Shown here: piece by piece, positions 34,871 to 46,084 of the stretch
How the letters are laid out: each line of letters begins with the position of its first letter
How positions within the stretch are numbered: the stretch's first letter is position 1
NCBI GenBank assembly: GCA_009746045.1
Contig: RPFO01000154.1
Span: forward strand, 568,996 to 626,495
Origin: Mesostigma viride
Taxonomy: Eukaryota > Streptophyta > Mesostigmatophyceae > Mesostigmatales > Mesostigmataceae
DNA length: 57,500 nucleotides
Direction: 5' to 3'
Notes under the pieces: generated by a model
The model's input: only the letters and a program-made list of their open reading frames with translations
Told to the model about the DNA's origin: nothing
Databases searched by the model: none
Program-made: the position numbers and the translations under genes

Positions 34871-34989
34871 GGGAGATCATGTAGCACGTATTCCCTTGCT
34901 GGATGGATGGAGGTGGGTGAAGCCGCGAAACCGAGCTAAGCTAACTCTCAGCTATGGGTTTTCTCTGCCTGTTGGGTTTTCTCCTAGTT

Positions 34990-35245
34990 AGTCTGTAAAA
35001 TCCGGAGGCACATGCTCGCAAGGATAGGTGGCAGGTAGTGATCATGAAGGAGACCACCCCCAAGTCAGAGGGGGCTCTGCGGTATGAGTTTGGCATTCAT
35101 AGCGATTCGGGCCGTGGTGCCCGCAACCCTGTAACTATGAACTAGTTAGCTAGCATCATCCATTCCATCCCATTCCCATCCCAATGAGGACTTACGCTCA
35201 CGAGACGCAGTCACGTGTAAATTAATTAATTAATTAATCAATTGA
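34990..35245 (+). mobile_element. LINE 3' terminus with (TTAA)n tail, sense
   Basis: Matches 12205-12470 (ggcattcatagcgattcggg, aggacttacgctcacgagac) with about 10% difference and ends in gcagtcacgtgtaaattaattaatt. With 34691-34870 it forms an inverted pair of termini flanking about 120 bp of unrelated sequence. Confidence 0.75.
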
Positions 35246-35772
35246 TCATCTTTCGGATATAGTTGTCTCAAGCTCATGCAGTTTTGAACTAGAGAGGAAT
35301 ATTAGTAGGTCAGTCAATACTACTTTCAACAGTATGCCCCTCAGGTCAGGGTTTAGTGGCCGGCCCTAGCTCTCACATACGATGTCAGTCACCTATATCA
35401 ATAGTAGTGAAGAAAAATTCCCATGGTCATGGGAACACAGGCCTTCCATACCTCTCAAGAAGGCACATAAGTCTCATATTGATCAAACTACCACAGCAGA
35501 TCCAGGCAGATTCAGGCATGCTCTGACTGCCACGTAACCAGTTTCAGGCCCGCGCTGGAAGTTTCATGGCCCACAGCACTCCTGGTGTAGCTCCGACCAC
35601 ACAACCACCCTGACAAATACGTAAAAATGTACAAAACGAACAGGGGATTTCCACGAGGCTTCAAGCCTGCGAGCTCGAGCAACGTCGCCTGTTACCCATG
35701 GGTAAGCAATGTTGATTACGGCTCTCCCGGCCCATCGGTGGCCATTACGGCCAACCGCTGCCTTGAGGGTGA
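35246..35772. other. Intergenic, downstream of SLU7
   Basis: No feature recognised. It should contain the SLU7 3' UTR and polyadenylation site on the minus strand. Confidence 0.4.
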
Positions 35773-38700
35773 TCAAGCATCCTCATCTTCGCCCGTCGTG
35801 TCCTTCATATTCAACATGGGGTCGTCCGCTCTCGTCCGCCGCATCCGGTACGCCTCCATCTCCTCCGGAGTAACCTGCGATTGGAGCGTTTGCATTGTGG
35901 TAATGACGCATGCAAACAACATTATGATAAAAAAACTTGCGAGAGCTGGCCGTCCCACATATTGAAAGGCAGGGGTCAGGCAAACTGTTGAATGGCAGGA
36001 TTTGTGCGCTGGCGAGAAGAAAACCTCGTCTGTTAATGATGACACCTCAGTGTGCTAGGCCATAGATCTGACCATGCCCAAACAAGATGGGAAAAAAAAC
36101 TCAAAACCACTCAAAATAGACCCATCCAGAAATCTAAAAATGCAGCAGGAAAAACACCGTAACGCAGAGCGGGGAAAACAGAAGGAAGTGACGAAGGCAA
36201 AAGGGTGTGAAATGACCCCCCCCAAAAAAAACTAGCAATGCATACCTCTGTGTCAAATCGCACGTTGTACTTGCGCTTGCCACAACACAAAACAATATCG
36301 ATGCCAGCGAGCGTACCTCGGTATCGTAGCGGACGTTGTACTTGCGCTTGCGGTCGTCACTCTCCACAAACTTGTTCGCGTCCTCCTTCTCCAGCGCCGC
36401 CGCCAGTTTGGCCGGGTCAAGCTCCAGATTCTCTTCCACGTCACGGCCCCACGCGATTGCCTTCATGGGACCCTTGCCCGTGTCCTTTTGGGCAGCTGTG
36501 GTGGGGGAGTTAGGAGTTGAGGGTTGAGGGTTAGCCATGTGGGTGATGGTACACAGGTCGCAGGAAGGGGTGGGGGCGAGCGGCATCCATCCAGGAGCAT
36601 CCAAATCAGCATGACAAATTCTATACATGCATGAAATTTTTAATCCCTCACTCCTCACACAGTTTAACACCGCAGGTCACCCCTACAATTGAACTACCAG
36701 TAAATCTCCACACCTGACCTATACCTTCGCCCACGCACCTGACTGCGCGGCCTGCCGCTTCTCCATGTTGCCCCGCAGCAGGTCCGCCGCAGCTTGCTCC
36801 GCCTCGCGCCCCGCGGCGCCGGTGCAGTAGGTGTTCTTCATCAGCTGCTTGCAGCACGCGTAGCCCCACTGGCCGTCACGCCAGTAGGAGCCCCACACCG
36901 CCGTGTGGTTGTTGTCGTACACGTCCTCCTCGTACTTGGAGCGGGCGACCGGTTTCTCCTGTTGGAATGGTATTTCGTGATGCATGCCGTTTGGAGTGTG
37001 CATAGCAATATCGTAAGCGATGATGAGGCGGTAGATAAGAAAAAGAATAAAAGCATGCAAACCCTCTAGACCACGCGCAACAGTACACTCCCTCCTCACG
37101 TTGGGAACAAGCGAGCGACCGAGTATGGTCCGCCATCAGATGATACAATGATACAAATGGAGAGGAATCAGGATATGTCCTCCACACATCCCCAGGCGCT
37201 TCCACATGCGCTCTGGCCACGTAGTCGCATTCGTCACACCACCCAAGGCCAACCACCTGCCCCTTGACGATGCACGAGCCCCCTTTTCCCAACAACCACA
37301 CAGATTTTACTTCCCGTTTTTTGAATACTCTCATGCAGACGCACCTGCCCCTTGACCACGCGCCCAGCGCGGTCGTACACCACAAACTGCTCCGTCTGCG
37401 CCAGCACGGCCACGTCCTCGGGCATGGCAGTGGCCGCAGCGTTGCCATACTTGGACAGGATGACCTCGCGGCTGCTGTCCTTGAGCTTCTCCTTCTTCGC
37501 CTTGAACTCGCGGTACAGCAGCTCGGCTTGCGACGGCATCGACTGCAGGTGCACGTCCTGGCCCTTTTCGAACGCGTCGATAGAATGGAGCGTGAGCGCC
37601 TGCCGGGAGGTGACCGGGAGGGGGGGGGGGGGGGGGGGGGCGGGGGGGAAACGGGGCATTGGGCAGCAGGTGGTGGTAAGAGGGGAGGGATGTCAGGAGC
37701 TTGAGCTTGATGATGTAAAACGTGACCAAGAGGCATCTAAGTGGGGTCAAACAGGGGCTGAAAACGGGGCTGAAAAGGGGTCAGACAGGGGCCAAAAAAG
37801 AGTCAGAAAGGCAAAAGGGGCTCCAAAAAGGTCAGAAGGGGGGGGTGAGAAAGGGGTCACCCTTAACTCCATAAGTGAAACTCCTGGCTCTGCCTTTCTG
37901 TGCCTTACTCCTGGCCCCTTGCATGCCTCACATGCGATGCCTCGCCCCACCCCCTTGTTTCTCACTTGCAACTCACTAGGGCAAATACATCGCACAAACC
38001 ATTGGTAACAGTAGAAAACAAAATCTGCAACTCCTGGCTCGTGTGTTCCTGCCCAAAAAAATTTCTGCCCTTTCCTTCCTTATCTGCAACTCTTGGCTCT
38101 GCCTCTTCGTTCCTTACAAAGGACTTCCTGCCCTTTCCTTGCTTACCTGCAACTCATGGGCCCGTTCCTTCCTTACCTGGAACTGCCTCCTATTTCCTTA
38201 CAACTTCTGCCCTGCCCCTCCCTTCCTTACCTGCAACTCATGGGCCCTTTCCTTCTTTACCTGGAACTCCCGGGCCTGCCTCTTTTCTCCTTACAAAAAA
38301 CTTCCTGCCCTTTCCTTCCTCACCTGGAACTCATGGCCCCTTACCTTCCTTACCTGTAACTCCTGGCCCTGCCTCTTTTCCCATTACAAAAACTCGCTTC
38401 CCTTCCCTTCCGTACCTGGAACTCCTGGCTCTGCCCCTTGTGCCGCTCAAAGTTGTCGCCGGCAAAGAACTTCTCGTTGGGGTCGACGTCCGGCGTGGGG
38501 TCCTCCCTCATCGAGCGCGTCTTTGGGTCGTAGTGGGCCGAGTTCACGTCCAGGTTGCGCAGGTACTTGGCCGTGTCTTCGCGGATGCGCAGGTTGCTGG
38601 CGGACGACACGCAGAGAAGATGATAAAAAATAGTAGACTGTAAGTAACTATAATTAGAAGATCGACTAGGGACAGACTTTGGCCGTGTCGCTGAGAATAC

Positions 38701-41700
38701 GCCGGTTGCTGGCAGATTGACACGCATCGACAATAAGGTGCATGCAAATGAGGCACACCAATAAACCGTCCAATAGACCGTATACTAGTAGCCGATTACC
38801 ACACTACTAATAGAATAGCCAATACCACACTAATAGAATAGCCGGTACGTTTACTACTATTCCTACTGCTTTTCCTACTATTGTTACAGACGTCGATGAC
38901 AGACCCAAAATAAAATAATGAAAAAGACGGCAGGATTAATGTTCATGTTATGAAGTACGCAGGGTGGTGTGCTGCACCGTAGCTGACAACGAGGGAGGAA
39001 AAGAAGCATAACGGCAAATAAACTACAGCAAATCCCACCAACACAAAAGGGTTTACCGACAGAACACATGCAGCCTACTATTATCCTATTCGTCCTACCA
39101 GCTAGTATTATTATTGTACGCGTGGCCATCACGTACCGGATGATCCCCTGCTCCTCTTAGTTATCGCACTGGTCCTAGCTACTGTCACAGTCATCATACA
39201 CAACCGTCATTCCGGACACATCATATGTGTATGACGTGGCAACGTACCGGACGGTACCGGTGCTGCCACCCCCCGTCGTGCGCACACGCTTCTCGACTTT
39301 AGCGAAGTCCATCTGCTGGCTCTCGTCCACCTTGGCGTCATCGGCCTCATCATCACTGCCCTCGTCATCGCTGCTGGAGCTGCTGCTGGACTTGTCCTCC
39401 TCGCCCTCCCCTTTCTCCTTCTTGTCCTTCTTGTTCGCATCCTGGTGCGTCGCGCGTGCGGCCAGGACAGCCACGTACGGAGATGGGTGGTGGGTGGATC
39501 CACGCAGAAGGCAGATGAGTCCAAGTCAGATAAGCAGGTTAGATAAACAGGTTAGATAAGCAGGTTAGATGAGCATGTTAAATAAGCAGGTTAGATAAGC
39601 AGGTTAAATAAGCATGGCGAGCAGGTCCATTACATCAGGTCTGATACATGAGGTCCAACACATCAGGTCCAATATGATGTTCATAAATCAGATCCGATAC
39701 CATATGCGTGGCCAGGAAACAGGTTGTGTGGGACGGGGCAGACGTATGCACACCGCGCTGCATGAAGCCGTGAACCCACCCTTGTTCATGCTGTGCAAGT
39801 TCAAGATGGATTGACTGGGGGTTGTCAGTGTGGGGCCGTGACACGTGCAAGTTGTGTGAAGGTGAGTCTGTTTACCACCCAAAAAGGGCATCGCAAGGGT
39901 GGGCATGGTGCGCAACACGGTGGGTTTGTTCGGTGGATGACGAGGTGGGTGGCTTGATCAGCCGGGTTAGTGGGTGAGCGCACGTCTGCTGGGTGATTGG
40001 GCACGGGGCGCAGAGTGGATCACGGGGCGTGGCTATTTCCGCTCGGAATCGCCGCTCTGCCTGCAACACTGCTTTGTCTGCTGTATGGGTTTGACTCCAT
40101 CCAATGTATTGCCACCCGTCGCGTGCCTTTTCTCATTGCACTCCTCATTGCACTCCTTTTCCTCATCCAGGACTCGTGCAGCAGGCCCCACCCGCCTACT
40201 ATAACCACCCACCTTGTTATTTGAGCCGCATGCCCTAACCCGCCTTATCACCTTGTTATAATTTGAGCCGCATGCCCTAACCCACCTGATAACCAACCAC
40301 CTTGTTACAACTTGCTTTTGATTCTTGTAATGGAACTAAATCTCATAACTGAGCCGCGTGCCCTAACCCACCTTATTGTAACCACCCACCTCGTTATCAT
40401 CTCAGCCGCATGCCCTAACCCACGTTCCTTTAACCGCCTGCCTTGTTACAATTTGAGCCACATGCCCCAACCCACCTTCTTGAACTTGCGCTCGAGCGCG
40501 CGCGCCTTTGCGTTCTTGCGCTTGATTTCCTCTGTCTTCGCGAACAGGTCGATCACGCGCGCGTACGTGGACGGGTCGTACCCGTTCCACCGGTCGCGCT
40601 TGCCCTCAAAGTCCAGCTCAAAGTTCTGAATCTTTTCGTCGGGCGCGATGTCGCGGTTGGTGACCTTGGCGCCCAGCTGGCGCGGGCGCTCCGTGCAGTC
40701 CTTGCGCTTGTGGGTCATCGCGCCGCAGCTGGCGGGAAAGACGATTATCGATAACAAAGGCGAGGGGAGGAGCCGATAAGCGAGTGCGCGACAAGGTTGA
40801 GAATGAGTGAGACGAGTTGGTGGCGAAAGGGGGTCTAAACAGGATGCAAAGAATCCAGTCCTTGCGCGTGTGTATGATCGCACCGCAGCTGTCCAATTAT
40901 TATCATCATACAAAATAATTTGATAGTGGTTTCAGGGCTAAGATCATCCGGCAGCAAGCAAACAAGACTCAGATAGGCGGGGGAGTTGTCCTTGCGCGTG
41001 TGGGTCATCGTGCCGCCGCGGGTACTACGTGTACGGGGGGTGGATTAGGAAAATGTTGTAGCCATTCACGCGGAAGAGTACCACTGCTTTAGCCCCAGTG
41101 CGCGCAAGAGAACGGAAGGGAGTCCAAAGCAGCGAGCGACAGGCACAGGGGGGTGCAAAAAGGGAACAACCGCAGCTGGCGGTAGTAAAGGCAAGATGAA
41201 AGCCTACCAGCACAAGGCAGCAAGACACCGTGGCTTTAGTGGCTAGCCCCATTCAAGTGCTCACTGCCGCACATGCTCACTTGTTGTGGCGCTCTATGCT
41301 ATGCTGCGTAGTCCATACCGCCCCCTCCCGGACTCACATCTTGCATATCGACCATATCATAGTAATATGCATCATCTCTCGCTCGCACCTACCCAATGCC
41401 TATAAGCACTAACACGTAAGCATCCCATTCGCATACTTGCAGGAAATCCTTCATGGAGCTGCACCAACCACTTCTTCGCAGCTTGTCGTACCTGCCATAT
41501 ATGTTACTCACCTCCCTCGCACATGTGCCCCCCCCAAACCCCCCACCACCCCGCTTGCACTAGCTTGACCCACCCCCCTTGTTGCGGTAAATGCTCCTGC
41601 TGCCCCTACTAAACTCTACATACTGAACACGATCATCATCACCCCCACTGCGTCACTCACTTCTCGCATGCGCCCTTGCGATACTTGACCGCTTGAAATG

Positions 41701-44700
41701 TCTTGGCTCCGCGGTCATACCAGTCCTTGCTGCCCAGCGTGGCGGTCTTCCAGTTTCGCTGATGCTTCAAGCTCTGCGGGCGTAAAACAGACATTGAGGA
41801 GGTGGCAGGTGCGGTGGGGGTGGGTTGGGTGGAAAGAGAAGGGAAAAAAGGCGAGGGGCGAGGGGCGAGGGGCGAGGGGCGAGGGGCGCGGGGCGCGGGT
41901 CGAGGGTCGAGGGTCGAGGGTCGAGGGTCGAGGGTCGAGGGTCGAGGGTCGAGGGTCGAGGGTCGAGGGTCGAGGGTCGAGGGTCGAGGGTCGAGGGTCG
42001 AGGGTCGAGGGTCGAGGGTCGAGGGTCGAGGGTCGAGGGTCGAAGGTCGAGGGTCGAGGGTCGAGGGTCGAGGGTCGAGGGTCGAGGGTCGAGGGTCGAG
42101 GGTCGAGGGTCGAGGGTCGAGGGTCGAGGGTCGAGGGTCGAGGGTCGAGGGTCGAGGGTCGAGGGTCGAGGGTCGAGGGTCGAGGGTCGAGGGTCGAGGG
42201 TCGAGGGTCGAGGGTCGAGGGTCGAGGGTCGAGGGTCGAGGGTCGAGGGTCGAGGGTCGAGGGTCGAGGGTCGAGGGTCGAGGGGGGGGGGTAGGGGAGA
42301 AGGGGGCGTGGAGAAGGGAGGGGGGGGGGAGGGGGCGAGGGCGAGAGCGAGAGCGAGAGCGAGAGCGAGAGCGAGAGCGAGAGCGAGAGCGAGAGCGAGA
42401 GCGAGAGCGAGAGCGAGAGCGAGAGCGAGAGCGAGAGCGAGAGCGAGAGCGAGAGCGAGAGCGAGAGCGAGAGCGAGAGCGAGAGCGAGAGCGAGAGCGA
42501 GAGCGAGAGCGAGAGCGAGAGCGAGAGCGAGAGCGAGAGCGAGAGCGAGAGCGAGAGCGAGAGCGAGAGCGAGAGCGAGAGCGAGAGCGAGAGCGAGAGC
42601 GAGAGCGAGAGCGAGAGCGAGAGCGAGAGCGAGAGCGAGAGCGAGAGCGAGAGCGAGAGCGAGAGCGAGAGCGAGAGCGAGAGCGAGAGCGAGAGCGAGA
42701 GCGAGAGCGAGAGCGAGAGCGAGAGCGAGAGCGAGAGCGAGAGCGAGAGCGAGAGCGAGAGCGAGAGCGAGAGCGAGAGCGAGAGCGAGAGCGAGAGCGA
42801 GAGCGAGAGCGAGAGCGAGAGCGAGAGCGAGAGCGAGAGCGAGAGCGAGAGCGAGAGCGAGAGCGAGAGCGAGAGCGAGAGCGAGAGCGAGAGCGAGAGC
42901 GAGAGCGAGAGCGAGAGCGAGAGCGAGAGCGAGAGCGAGAGCGAGAGCGAGAGCGAGAGCGAGAGCGAGAGCGAGAGCGAGAGCGAGAGCGAGAGCGAGA
43001 GCGAGAGCGAGAGCGAGAGCGAGAGCGAGAGCGAGAGCGAGAGCGAGAGCGAGAGCGAGAGCGAGAGCGAGAGCGAGAGCGAGAGCGAGAGCGAGAGCGA
43101 GAGCGAGAGCGAGAGCGAGAGCGAGAGCGAGAGCGAGAGCGAGAGCGAGAGCGAGAGCGAGAGCGAGAGCGAGAGCGAGAGCGAGAGCGAGAGCGAGAGC
43201 GAGAGCGAGAGCGAGAGCGAGAGCGAGAGCGAGAGCGAGAGCGAGAGCGAGAGCGAGAGCGAGAGCGAGAGCGAGAGCGAGAGCGAGAGCGAGAGCGAGA
43301 GCGAGAGCGAGAGCGAGAGCGAGAGCGAGAGCGAGAGCGAGAGCGAGAGCGAGAGCGAGAGCGAGAGCGAGACAGACAGAGAGAGAGACAGAGAGGGAGG
43401 GAGGGAGGGAGGGAGGGAGGGAGGGAGGGAGGGAGGGAGGGAGGGAGGGAGGGAGGGAGGGAGGGAGGGAGGGAGGGAGGGAGGGAGGGAGGGAGGGAGG
43501 GAGGGAGGGAGGGAGGGGGAGGGAGGGAGGGAGGGAGGGAGGGAGGGAGGGAGGGAGGGAGGGAGGGAGGAGGGAGGGAGGGAGGGAGGGAGGGAGGGAG
43601 GGAGGGAGGGAGGGAGGAGGGAGGGAGGGAGGGAGGGACACAAACACACACACACACGCACACAGAAGTGACCAGGACCACAACGGGCACGGGGCGCGGC
43701 CATCCTACGTGGAAGCCAAGGGACAGAAGGAACGTGCACGCATGCAAACTAGGTCCGGGGCCAATCGACCCCCTGTCGAGAGGTGGCACTCGCGAAGCCT
43801 AAAAGGAAGTCATGGACAGAAGAAACAACCAGAGCGCGCATGGGAGGGAGGGAGGGAGGGAGGGAGGGAGGGAGGAGGAGGGAGGGAGGGAGGGAGGGAG
43901 GGAGGGAGGGAGGGAGGGAGGAGGGAGGGAGGGAGGGAGGGAGGGAGGAGGGAGGGAGGGAGGGAGGGAGGGAGGGAGGGAGGGAGGGAGGGAGGGAGGG
44001 AGGGAGGGAGGGAGGGAGGGAGGGAGGGAGGGAGGGAGGGAGGGAGGGAGGGAGGGAGGGAGGGAGGGAGGGAGGGAGGGAGGGAGGGAGGGACACAAAC
44101 ACACACACACACGCACACAGAAGTGACCAGGACCACAACGGGCACGGGGCGCGGCCATCCTACGTGGAAGCCAAGGGACAGAAGGAACGTGCACGCATGC
44201 AAACTAGGTCCGGGGCCAATCGACCCCCTGTCGAGAGGTGGCACTCGCGAAGCCTAAAAGGAAGTCATGGACAGAAGAAACAACCAGAGCGCGCATGGGC
44301 GGCGCCCAGGACAAGCGCCACAAACAGCAGGATGTACGCGGCAGCAGAGAAAAGGAAGAAAAAACTGTTGCAATCTCATGGGAGTCCCCAGGGTTGGGTC
44401 AAGGAAAATGTCAGAACAAGGGTCTGGCCGCAGGAGGGACTTGGGGGATACCCTTTAAGGAGTTATGATTTGGCTGCTAGCCAGAGCCAGGCGGCCCGCC
44501 TGCTTTACTCATGCACGAGGTACGGCATGCACGAGGTAGGACATGGAGGTAGCCAACCCGAACGAGCCAAAATGGTGGGGCAATACAGCGAGGATGAGAG
44601 AAATAAAGAGACCGCCGTCTGCTTTATGTCGGGCTGCATGAAAACGGAAGCACATGGTGTATGCATACCAGGGCGTAAGCCAAGTCTCGCCCACAAGTAG

Positions 44701-45195
44701 TCTATGGACCCAGCACAAGAGTCATGTCTAGTCCAGCGTCAAATATGCGACCAGGAAACGGTGCGAATACATCCAAAAAAGGCCGAGTTCTCCGGATCGT
44801 AAACAGAAGCGCTACTTACAGGCGCAGACGCGTTGAGATACCATGGCGCGGAGGCCATGTACTGAGGAATGTGAGGGTTGATTTCATTTCCTTCCTCATC
44901 CACTTCGGCGGGCGCAAGGCCAGCTTTTCGAGCCTCCTCAAGCTCAAGTTGCTTTCTGTGGTCTTCTCTACTCTTGAAGCCGACTGCAAGCGACACAAGC
45001 CGACGAAGACCACCGAACCCGTCAGCCACACGCGGAATGTAGAGCAGAACAGCGTGCACATACTAAGCGCCTTTCGCTGAAACTTTCCAGCGGTCAGTTC
45101 CCCAAGCACGGTAACAAACAATTATGCTATGCTCATATCTAGTCCAGCCATGGCATACTCATATATCCTTTCACCTTACCTGTAGAGGAAGCCAT
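35773..45195 (-). CDS. SLU7: Pre-mRNA-splicing factor SLU7
   Basis: Second-step spliceosome factor that helps choose and dock the 3' splice site. Ten exons, all phases closing to 558 residues: 45195-45180, 44983-44820, 41773-41661, 40728-40476, 39441-39248, 38596-38416, 37599-37345, 36958-36739, 36495-36317, 35874-35773 (TGA). Landmarks: [20 protein letters not shown] near the N-terminus, [22 protein letters not shown], a CCHC zinc knuckle ([14 protein letters not shown], about residues 96-109), [18 protein letters not shown], an acidic Ser/Asp stretch in exon 5, [80 protein letters not shown] and a MEAYRMRR tail. All family regions are present, so it looks functional. The first exon is only 16 nt, with the start codon in the family's usual place. 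Several exon borders have intronic duplicates. Confidence 0.97.
36238..36282 (-). repeat. Duplicate of SLU7 exon 9 end with splice donor
   Basis: On the gene strand it encodes [11 protein letters not shown] followed by gtatgc; the native exon end encodes [11 protein letters not shown] followed by gtacgc at 36317. Conservation at protein level (F for Y) is high for intronic sequence. No AG acceptor directly precedes it. Confidence 0.85.
37866..38416 (-). repeat. Tandem array of SLU7 exon 6 end plus donor
   Basis: The native border is CCAGGAGTTCCAG|GTACGG at 38416. Copies of CAGGAGTT(C/G)CAGGTAAGG-type sequence lie near 38351, 38322, 38259, 38229, 38175, 38145 and 38081, with decayed ones to about 37866. 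Spacing alternates about 30 and 55-63 bp, so the unit is dimeric. Confidence 0.9.
38675..38722 (-). repeat. Duplicate of SLU7 exon 6 start with acceptor
   Basis: Gene strand: TCTGCCAG|CAACCGGCG, encoding [10 protein letters not shown], against the native CGCCAG|CAACCTGCG, encoding [10 protein letters not shown], at 38596. It lies about 110 bp upstream in the intron and retains an AG. Confidence 0.85.
39535..39615. repeat. gttagataagcag 13-mer array
   Basis: About seven imperfect copies in the intron upstream of SLU7 exon 5. Confidence 0.85.
40203..40476 (-). repeat. Array of SLU7 exon 4 donor region
   Basis: The intron begins gtgggttggggcatgtggct at 40475. Copies of GTGGGTTAGGGCATGCGGCT recur at about 40428-40406, 40376-40351, 40285-40262 and 40243-40224, the unit starting with the donor-like GTGGGT. 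Confidence 0.88.
40860..41023 (-). repeat. Two duplicates of SLU7 exon 4 start
   Basis: The native exon start encodes [11 protein letters not shown] (acceptor at 40729-40730). Copy 1 (about 40897-40862) keeps a GACAG acceptor and encodes [11 protein letters not shown]. Copy 2 (about 41023-40985) encodes a GTMTHTRKD-like peptide without a clear acceptor. Both duplicate the zinc-knuckle half. Confidence 0.85.
41850..42285. repeat. GCGAGGG/(GGTCGAG)n minisatellite
   Basis: About five gcgagggg units followed by about 55 copies of the 7-mer ggtcgag in SLU7 intron 2. Only one base differs (42042, ggtcgaa). Confidence 0.95.
42341..43371. repeat. Kilobase (GAGAGC)n hexamer satellite
   Basis: About 172 uninterrupted GAGAGC units, giving open frames of repeating Ser-Arg, Ala-Arg or Glu-Arg. 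It is intronic and not coding: the flanking SLU7 exons join in phase across it. Confidence 0.97.
43390..44299. repeat. Tandem 455-bp duplication: (GGGA)n plus a 206-bp unique block
   Basis: The block from cacaaacacacacacac to cagagcgcgcatggg occurs at 43639-43844 and again, apparently identical, at 44094-44299, each preceded by about 250 bp of GGGA repeats. Confidence 0.93.
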
Positions 45196-46084
45196 GATGA
45201 AGGGTTAACCTGGATTACCCTGAAATGAAGCTACGGGCAGGGATTCACCACAAACGTCCTCTCCACAAACGTGTCGTAACTGTCGCCAAATAACCAACAC
45301 TTTGTACAGAAGCGATGCTGATAACAGGTGTAACTCGTCCTCCCGGAAGCCTCTTCAACCAGCCAAATTTCGCTCTTGCTCGCAAGCCCCAAAGACTTCG
45401 TGATGCTCGCTCCGTTGCGCAATAATGGCTGTTTTATGCTTGCAATGCTCTTTTATTGAGCGCGTGCGCCCGTGTCCGTCAATGAGTTCCAAGACTACTG
45501 TATGAGCTACATACTGTATGCATGGCCTGGCTAGGAAAACGGTCTTCTGCTGGCCTACGTGGCTACGGTCTGTACGTGACTACGGTGTGTACGGAGCAAG
45601 TTCGGTCACTTCGGTGACTATCGAGAATCTTTTGGCGAATTTGTCATTGTGGCTTGTCTTGTCAGCGCGTTGTACTACGGTACAGCTCATTACTAGACCC
45701 ATATGGAGATCTCAGATTCCTTGGGTCGGCGTTCCGCGCCACGCGTCCACCGCGTTGTGTACACGCGTCCTCCATTTACGCGAGAGGGTGGCCCGATGTT
45801 GTTGCCTCCCGACGCGTGTGCATTATGGGCGAAGGTATATCTATCTATGGGCGGCGAGCAAGCAGAGTCGGCAGTCGGCACCTGCATTTCGCGAAATTAC
45901 CTTGAGTGCTCGCCATACCGGCGTCCGCACTACCCACACCAGTCAACAATCAGACTCCCGGTTCACTTTTGTGGTCCATCATTGCATAGTGTGACAGTCC
46001 AAGCTGTTCGAATCCATTTATCATCCCGGCTGTCGACTCGAACTGATGAGGGCAGTAGCCAGTGCGAATTAACACGGTCAATCC
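45196..46084. promoter_or_regulatory. Divergent intergenic region between SLU7 and the oxidoreductase gene
   Basis: About 890 bp between opposed start codons. No TATA box is obvious. It contains ctacggtctgtacgtgactacggtgtgtacgg partial repeats near 45565-45595 as pieces of two shorter units. No convincing exon is found, although short open frames exist. Confidence 0.5.

Noticed and set aside
41657-44257. Very long open frames (up to about 810 codons) of Ser-Arg, Ala-Arg, Glu-Arg and Gly-Glu repeats on both strands, including an apparent SR-rich protein
   Set aside because: They are made by GAGAGC, GGTCGAG and GGGA repeats, which lack stop codons in all frames. They lie in SLU7 intron 2, across which the exons join in phase.
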